Assembly (NCBI GenBank): GCA_023146115.1
Contig: JAGLCS010000025.1
Coordinates: forward strand, 1-63,762
DNA from: Abyssibacter sp.
Lineage (GTDB): Bacteria > Pseudomonadota > Gammaproteobacteria > Nevskiales > OUC007
DNA: 63,762 bases
Direction of reading: 5' to 3'
The notes under the pieces are model-generated. The model was not told the DNA's origin. It saw nothing but the letters and a program-made list of their open reading frames with translations, and did no database searches. The position numbers and the translations under genes are program-made. Positions 59,801 to 63,762 of the stretch are shown here, piece after piece (the first letter of the stretch is position 1; every line of letters begins with the position of its first letter).

Positions 59801-60023
59801 CCTGCAGCCCGGTGACGACACCAAGCTGTTCGCGGCGACGTTTGGTCGGGGTGTGCAGCTGTACAACTTCGAGAACGCGACAACAGGTGGTGGCACGCCG
59901 GGCGGCAACGACTCGGCCGGTGGCAAGGGCGGCGCGGCCTTGCCCGGCGCACTGCTGGTCCTGCTCGCCGGTGGCTGGCTGCGGCGACGCAGCCAGCGTG
60001 CGAACCCAGCTCGGCGCAGGTAA
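56859..60023 (+). CDS. Secreted Vps10/BNR-type beta-propeller protein with GlyGly-CTERM-like tail
   Basis: A 1054-residue exported protein. The signal peptide is MRTLHLGLGCTAALSAVVVW; ATG 56859 is preferred to a longer frame. The body is a chain of Asp-box/BNR blades such as DDLGATWHQS, SDDAGETFANV, STDFGESWTQL, TNDGGETFSF and STDAGETFVDI, as in sortilin/Vps10 or sialidase-type propellers, with NP.IVYAATHGGLFRS-type repeats. Catalytic residues are not evident; binding or structural roles are possible. After a Gly-rich linker (TGGGTPGGNDSAGGKGG) comes LPGALLVLLAGGWLRRRSQRA, a GlyGly-CTERM-like tail for rhombosortase. A hairpin terminator follows 3 bp later. Confidence 0.87.
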   Translation: MRTLHLGLGCTAALSAVVVWTTFNSVSADRERLATDTCPPGYALVDPAAFAREFNPALSDAAADKLHAQYGEQTCANRRLPESLTEIDQWSQAKLQASGHPGQAFRNAVEQKAAMLATQKAVPNAVGEWEEYGIGPQVSDEQFPDGSNDGIPMVAGRVDDFAYDADAMRLFASVGTGGVWASDAVDGDVGTLGDAWYPIGDNLPTLVNSSLAWSTVNGGRLIVLTGEHVQGGNTYVGLGAFYTDDLGATWHQSMGLPDGVGGSRVTIDPSNPNIVYAATHGGLFRSDDAGETFANVALPVSDSCAGNEDFAGACQLANVVSDVVVKIPGGATAETCDAAGCPVLAAVGYRSGALPYADGTPQSPGNGLYLSQTGEAGSFALIDDGSGAPAGFAPFDKIGRVEFGIASGDDQDHNIVYAIVQDAALLNGGVAYVDSLIGDGIEIPDLPCEQLPAGDPQFVCELVEDTGVLSSTALNGIYVSTDFGESWTQLADELEILTSGLVGGSSLAAAAALGVGPGIQAWYDLWIAPDPTATDPLTGAPTRLTFGLEEIWQTESSGIVPVNGVTQQLNPLDFGVIGTYFAGNTCLFLIGNVGGVGTPICPTYDGIINGTTTHPDQHTGFYIPDDVNGGVWLFAGGDGGAYKQYSANPVTAPFSNANWEDGANQGFYTLMNYGISVAKDGTVYYGLQDNASGKIEPDTRRQVRIYIGDGMWTAVDPDDSQTAFVQTPGLSINRTNDGGETFSFADPGEAEVGAAHFLGPFFMDPQNADHMIAAGTMVAETTDATTATNWVNVFDLGVSPVTGIAYQARHRSLDLEGDAAYVAFCGSCSVLDGNAQFDSGIATNVGGDAPPAAGTSDGWHHATADGLPNRFIYGLEIDPAEPTTVYAALGGYSTARWLPEGGYLDQNTDVGSGHVFKSTDAGETFVDISGNLPDVVTTAIIKRGEQLIVGTDIGVFISSDLEGSEWAPLGDLPNLPINQLVLQPGDDTKLFAATFGRGVQLYNFENATTGGGTPGGNDSAGGKGGAALPGALLVLLAGGWLRRRSQRANPARRR

Positions 60024-60026
60024 TAC

Positions 60027-60054
60027 AAGCGGCCCAACTTCGGTTGGGCCGCTT
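60027..60054. terminator. Hairpin between convergent genes
   Basis: A perfect 12-bp stem, AAGCGGCCCAAC (60027-60038) with GTTGGGCCGCTT (60043-60054), and a stable TTCG tetraloop. It sits between the propeller gene and the stop of the histidine kinase, so it may serve both directions, although neither side has a long T-tract. Confidence 0.75.
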
Positions 60055-61340
60055 CAGTTCGGAGTGGCGACCTGCGGATGGACCGTGACACAGCGCCCAC
60101 CCTCCGGGCTGGCGCTGATCGTCGTTGTCCAACCGTAGGCATCGAGAATGGTCTCGACCAGCGACAGGCCGATGCCCTGAGGGCGGATCGCGGCAAGCTG
60201 CGCGCCGCCTCCACCGTCGTGGATCGCAAAGCCGTCGCCGGTGGCGGAGATCAGGACCGGCAGGCCGCCGTGCCGGATGGCATTGTCGAGCAGATTCCAG
60301 ATCACGGTGTACAAATCCCGCGCTTCCAGCGGCACCGTCAGCGTGGCAGGAACGTCCTGGCGAATGGCATCGGGCCCAAGCTCGTGATCGACACGACAGA
60401 CTTGAATGGCCCGCTGCAGTTGCCTGACCAGCGTAACCGGCTGCAACCCCGGTGATGGCCCGTGAATGCGAGCCCGGCCGATCTCCTGTTCGATCAGCGG
60501 CATCATTCGCTCCACCCGCATCAGCACCTCCTCGGAGCTGACCTGTGAGCCGGCCTCCGCGGCCTGCCTGAGCGTCGCCAGTGGCGTTTTCAACTCGTGC
60601 GCCAACTGCGCCACGGCATCCCGATGGCGTGCCACGGTTTGCTCGTGTGCGGTCAAGACGGCGTTGAAGCTCCGGACCAAGCCAGAGAATTCCGATGGCA
60701 CGGCTTCGCCCAGTCGTTGCCGTTGACCGCGCTGCAAACTGAGAAGCTGGCGCTGCAAGGCCCGGATCGGACGCGACGCTGCGGCAATTGCCGCCCCGCC
60801 CGCGAGCACGCACAGCAGCCAGATCACGATCCCGCCGCGCCAGAGCGCGGAGCGTAAGGCCGCTGTCTGCTGGTCCAGCGGCTGCGCGGGCACCGCGATC
60901 AGCATCGCGAAACGGCCGGGTTCGGGACCGACCGGCAGAGGTACCCAGACTGCAACCAGCTGCTGCTCGAGCGGCCCCGTTAACCGAGCCAGCTGACCGA
61001 CGACTACCGTCGGTGGGACCGCCACGTCGGCGCCGAGCAACTCGTAATCGGTCAAGGACGCCGAGGCCGCAAAACGCCCAGCGTCTTCGCCATCGCCCAG
61101 CTGGATCAGCTCCCAGTAATGCCCCGAATACGGCTGGGCGAACTCACCTTGAGACCAGTTGTCGGGCAGCTCGAACGGCAAAAAAGCCGCCACATGCTCG
61201 GCGCTTTCGGTGAGGCGCGCGACGGCCGACTGTTCCATGCCCTGATGCAGACGGGCACCCAGCCAGCTGCCGGCCAGCAACAGCGTTGCCCCGATCACCA
61301 ACGCCACCGTCAGGGTCAATTGCAGGCGCAGGGATCGCAT
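60054..61340 (-). CDS. Membrane sensor histidine kinase
   Basis: A 428-residue kinase: membrane helix 1 (about 8-28: LTVALVIGATLLLAGSWLGA), a periplasmic sensor of about 130 residues, membrane helix 2 (about 172-192), a HAMP linker, the dimerisation His in QLAHELKTPLATLRQ, N-box VIWNLLDNAIRHGG, and the G-boxes IHDGGGG and GIGLSLVETI. ATG 61340 overlaps the response-regulator stop by 1 nt (TGATG). It is the last gene of a four-gene operon with two small PepSY-type proteins that probably feed the sensor. Confidence 0.93.
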   Translation of the reverse strand: MRSLRLQLTLTVALVIGATLLLAGSWLGARLHQGMEQSAVARLTESAEHVAAFLPFELPDNWSQGEFAQPYSGHYWELIQLGDGEDAGRFAASASLTDYELLGADVAVPPTVVVGQLARLTGPLEQQLVAVWVPLPVGPEPGRFAMLIAVPAQPLDQQTAALRSALWRGGIVIWLLCVLAGGAAIAAASRPIRALQRQLLSLQRGQRQRLGEAVPSEFSGLVRSFNAVLTAHEQTVARHRDAVAQLAHELKTPLATLRQAAEAGSQVSSEEVLMRVERMMPLIEQEIGRARIHGPSPGLQPVTLVRQLQRAIQVCRVDHELGPDAIRQDVPATLTVPLEARDLYTVIWNLLDNAIRHGGLPVLISATGDGFAIHDGGGGAQLAAIRPQGIGLSLVETILDAYGWTTTISASPEGGRCVTVHPQVATPN

Positions 61341-62023
61341 CAGCGGATGGCCCGCTCGGCAGGCAAATTGATCGCATACCCCTGCCCGGGCACAGTCAGG
61401 ATCAAGCTCTGGCCTAGCCGTTGGCGCAATCGGCGCACCCACTGCTCCACGGCGTTCTCCGATGCGGCGGCTTCCAGATCCCTAACCTGATCCATCAGGT
61501 GGGCCTTGCTAACCGCCCGCCCTCGCGCGGCCACCAGCACACCCAACACGCGACGCAGGGTGCGTGAGATCGCCACCGGCTGACCATCGCGGAATACGGA
61601 TTCATCCACCAGGTCGAAGGCAACATCGCCATCTGTGCCCAGACGAAGTGGTTCGATCAGCGGTGTGCTGCCCTGGATCATGCGCCGCAACCGCGCGAGC
61701 AGCTCACGACCGTGAAACGGTTTGGGGAGATAATCGTTGGCGCCTGCTTCGAGCCCGTCAGCGCGCTCGTCGGGCGTCCCCCTGGCCGAAAGCACCAGGA
61801 TAGGAACGGCCAGGCCGCGACGGCGCCATTGACGCAGCAGAGCCAGGCCGTCGCCATCCGGCAGCCCCAGATCGAGCACGACGCCGGAAAACGGTACCGC
61901 CCGGACCCAGGAATCCGCAGCGTCGCCGCTGTCCGCGGTCTCCACGTCGAAGCCGGATTCCTGGATCAGCGCCGCCACGCCTTCGCGCAGCGATGAATCG
62001 TCGTCAACGACCAGGACGCGCAT
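61340..62023 (-). CDS. OmpR-family response regulator
   Basis: A 227-residue regulator. The receiver has LVVDDDSSLREG, the phospho-acceptor Asp in VVLDLGLPDGDG, LVLSARG and YLPKPF (Lys). The C-terminal winged helix (about 130-225) has ISRTLRRVLGVLVAARGRAVSKAHLMDQV and ILTVPGQGYAINL. ATG 62023 is chosen. It overlaps the upstream PepSY-like gene by 20 bp and the kinase by 1 nt. Confidence 0.94.
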   Translation of the reverse strand: MRVLVVDDDSSLREGVAALIQESGFDVETADSGDAADSWVRAVPFSGVVLDLGLPDGDGLALLRQWRRRGLAVPILVLSARGTPDERADGLEAGANDYLPKPFHGRELLARLRRMIQGSTPLIEPLRLGTDGDVAFDLVDESVFRDGQPVAISRTLRRVLGVLVAARGRAVSKAHLMDQVRDLEAAASENAVEQWVRRLRQRLGQSLILTVPGQGYAINLPAERAIR

Positions 62024-62330
62024 CGCGACGCGGCGCCGGATACCAGCGCCCGGTAGAGGGTTCGATGACAAAGACCTGCACGCCCTGTCGGGTGCGCCAC
62101 TGCACCAGCAAGGTGTCGCCACTGGATTGCTGGCGGATCATCGATCCGCCGTAGCGGGACTGAATCTCGGCCATAGCCTGGCGCACCGCGCCGGTCTTCC
62201 AGCCCCCACCGGCCGATGCGACCAACGCGGAGGCGCCGCCGGGAAAGGCGTGCACGGGCGTGACCAAAGCCACCAGCAAGAACAGGGTGCTGACGAACCG
62301 GCGAGAACAGATACGTGCACTTGTTACCAA
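62004..62330 (-). CDS. Small PepSY-like periplasmic protein
   Basis: A 108-residue protein, start set at TTG 62330 because GAGG precedes it and a signal peptide follows (RRFVSTLFLLVALVTPVHAF). The mature part (GGWKTGAVRQAMAEIQSRYGGSMIRQQSSGDTLLVQWRTRQGVQVFVIEPSTGRWY) has the alpha-beta-beta layout of a PepSY domain, with a basic end. No catalytic residues. It overlaps the His-rich gene by 7 bp and the response regulator by 20 bp, so it is part of that operon. PepSY-type proteins beside two-component systems often sense metals or periplasmic stress. Confidence 0.7.
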   Translation of the reverse strand: MVTSARICSRRFVSTLFLLVALVTPVHAFPGGASALVASAGGGWKTGAVRQAMAEIQSRYGGSMIRQQSSGDTLLVQWRTRQGVQVFVIEPSTGRWYPAPRRDARPGR

Positions 62331-62794
62331 CGCCAGCCTCGGTGAGGGTCGAGTGGGAAATACCCGACAACCTGCCCTGAGAATGCATCCAGCACAACCC
62401 GGATCGCACCATGCCCGTGGCGATGACCAACCAGCGTCCAGTATCCATCGTGGCAATGCGCGCTGCGCACGCCCAGACCATAGTGATGGATGGCGATTCG
62501 GCGTGCATCGTACTCACTGATGCGGTGGCGACGCGGCGCGTAAGCCCGGCGGTGCTGCGGTGCGTGGCCATGCCGCGGCGCGTGACCATGACCACGACCT
62601 GGATGGTGATCGCGCCCACGGCCGCGATCCGGCGCATGACGAGGCCCCGAAGGCCGGTGCTTTTGCTCGCCACGCGCCGATGCGGCACGGTCCACCGACT
62701 CGATGAGTGACTGTTCGCGAGAACCGGCGGCGTCAACCAGCGGCGCGGTCGCCAACAGGCAGGTGGTCAGGGCAAGACAGGCGATTCGATTCAT
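62324..62794 (-). CDS. His-rich periplasmic PepSY-like protein
   Basis: A 156-residue exported protein (MNRIACLALTTCLLATAPLVDAA). Residues about 45-100 are an unusual His/Arg/Gly/Pro run (HHPGRGHGHAPRHGHAPQHRRAYAPRRHR) that could bind transition metals. The last 60 residues (RISEYDARRIAIHHYGL ... WTLVGHRHGHGAIRVVLDAFSGQVVGYFPL) resemble a PepSY domain. ATG 62794 follows AGGAGA. It is the first gene of the operon with the PepSY-like protein, response regulator and histidine kinase, and therefore a candidate metal buffer or co-sensor. Confidence 0.8.
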   Translation of the reverse strand: MNRIACLALTTCLLATAPLVDAAGSREQSLIESVDRAASARGEQKHRPSGPRHAPDRGRGRDHHPGRGHGHAPRHGHAPQHRRAYAPRRHRISEYDARRIAIHHYGLGVRSAHCHDGYWTLVGHRHGHGAIRVVLDAFSGQVVGYFPLDPHRGWRW

Positions 62795-62871
62795 GGTGAT
62801 CTCCTGATGACGGGAGATCACACGATGCGCCCGCCACCTGAGCGCTGGCTGACAACCGCCGGCGGCTGGCG

Positions 62872-63696
62872 TCAGGCCAGACGCACGGCCTGGGTGTGGT
62901 ACCACTGCACCAACTCGCTCTTCTGGCGAAACCCCAGCTTGTCCATCAGCTTGTAGGTGTGCGAAGACGCCGTGGTGGGTGCGATATGCAACGCCTCGCC
63001 AATCTGCGGATAGGTCTTACCTTTGGCCAATTCGCGAACGACGCTCCACTCGCGATCAGTCACGCTAGCCGTGACCCGGCGATCCGGTCGCACCGCGAGA
63101 CGATACACCCGACGATCCCGTGTCACCTGGAAATACAGGGAGCTCCAACAAAATCCCCGCTTCGCCACGCGGGCATTCCAGGGAATCTGAAAGGGCAGTG
63201 GCACCCCGAGCCCCGTCCACCCCACACCCGCCAGCAACTGTGAAAATCGCGAATCACACACCTTGACCTCACCCGTCGCGTGAACGATCGCGTATCCCAG
63301 CTCTGTATCCGCACCAGTGCCATCCATACGACCTGCGATGGAGTAGCGGCGGCAGAGCGACCAGGCCGTCGCCGCATGAAAAAGCCCTGTATGGAAATCA
63401 CGGTCTGCAGGAGCGTGGTTTCCAGCGCCTGGCAGTCGAAACACATGCCGTGCGCCATCGACCATCACTTCGAGCACCTGCTGATAGGCCACCAGCTCAT
63501 CCGGGCCCGCCCCACCCTCCAGCCGGGCGATCAACCCCGAGCGATAAAGACTCGACTCGGCAGATAGCGTCCATTCGAGACCGGCGATGTCGTGGCACCG
63601 CGCCAGCTCACCCACCGCCCATTGGCCGTACGCATCCGGCAGCATTTCGGCCGCAACGGTATAGAGCTGCGCAATCAGTTCGTGGCGCGTGTTCAT
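62872..63696 (-). CDS. LuxR-type transcriptional regulator
   Basis: A 274-residue regulator. The C-terminal HTH (about 215-272: SVTDREWSVVRELAKGKTYPQIGEALHIAPTTASSHTYKLMDKLGF) is LuxR/GerE-like. The N-terminal 200 residues form a sensor domain without a recognised signature, with FHAATAWSLCRRYS and SRFSQLLAGVGWTGLGVP. ATG 63696 (MNTRHELIAQLY) is chosen; TTG 63717 is also in frame. It is separate from the His-rich operon by a 77-bp gap, same strand, and may control it. The last 66 bp of the window hold nothing I can support. Confidence 0.82.
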   Translation of the reverse strand: MNTRHELIAQLYTVAAEMLPDAYGQWAVGELARCHDIAGLEWTLSAESSLYRSGLIARLEGGAGPDELVAYQQVLEVMVDGARHVFRLPGAGNHAPADRDFHTGLFHAATAWSLCRRYSIAGRMDGTGADTELGYAIVHATGEVKVCDSRFSQLLAGVGWTGLGVPLPFQIPWNARVAKRGFCWSSLYFQVTRDRRVYRLAVRPDRRVTASVTDREWSVVRELAKGKTYPQIGEALHIAPTTASSHTYKLMDKLGFRQKSELVQWYHTQAVRLA

Positions 63697-63762
63697 TCCC
63701 CAACTCGCCGCAATCAATCATGATCTGCATGGCGGGCAATGAACCGAGTTCAGGCTTTTGAG

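Overview
The window is 63.8 kb of dense, GC-rich (by eye about 60-65%) proteobacterial chromosome. Genes lie on both strands with short spacers, ATGA/GTGA-type overlaps and clear Shine-Dalgarno sites. The hisB-H-A-F-E-tatABC string, RsgA, Uup, oligopeptidase A, exonuclease III, Dtd and glutathione reductase point to a gammaproteobacterium. The many Tat and lipoprotein-exported enzymes, an AddB-like/AddA-like nuclease pair and a class I-type HMG-CoA reductase would fit the Nevskiales/Salinisphaerales, but that placement is an inference. No rRNA, tRNA, prophage or CRISPR array was seen.

Layout. 0-8.2 kb: a lipoprotein cut by the window edge, a small membrane protein, an MFS transporter divergent from a TetR regulator that is followed by HMG-CoA reductase, a lipoprotein, a diguanylate cyclase and an unusual acyl-CoA dehydrogenase. 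8.3-10.7 kb: small genes (HTH protein, lipoprotein, DCC thiol-oxidoreductase, OsmC) and a VOC/glyoxalase gene split by a TTAA-flanked, transposase-less element made of two hairpin modules. 10.7-25.4 kb: an export-rich block with a beta-helix protein, PhoX-like and PhoD-like Tat phosphatases, a PHP-type metallohydrolase lipoprotein, an M36 metallopeptidase, a pair of amidohydrolases (one degenerate) and an HEXXH protein. 25.4-38.3 kb: housekeeping genes (uup, rsgA, gpmA, gor, prlC, xthA), two esterase/hydrolase lipoproteins, a LemA/GIDE pair and an HD hydrolase.

38.6-45.2 kb is the most original part. A membrane protein fuses an OmpR/PhoB-type winged helix, a Ser/Thr kinase, one membrane segment and a TPR-like periplasmic domain. 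It lies next to a cluster of lipoprotein and membrane-protein genes. Two of those genes share an approximately 98-bp upstream block containing three TCAAG boxes spaced exactly 11 bp apart, the spacing on which PhoB-type winged helices bind. I read this as a candidate transmembrane kinase/transcription-factor regulon.

45.2-50.4 kb is the tat/his cluster (no hisI) plus dtd. At 50.44-50.68 kb, an orphan terminator preceded by five ANGGA motifs, two of them in hairpin loops, looks like a CsrA/RsmA-sequestering small RNA. 50.7-56.7 kb holds the AddB-like nuclease and AddA/RecB-like helicase-nuclease. 56.9-60.0 kb encodes a large beta-propeller protein with a GlyGly-CTERM-like tail. 60.1-63.7 kb is an operon of a His-rich periplasmic protein, a PepSY-like protein, a response regulator and a histidine kinase, preceded by a LuxR-type regulator.

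Connections: TatABC would export the PhoX-like and PhoD-like enzymes. The M36 peptidase and the propeller protein both carry rhombosortase-type tails. The Csr-like RNA, the diguanylate cyclase and the winged-helix kinase suggest layered control of surface and secreted functions.
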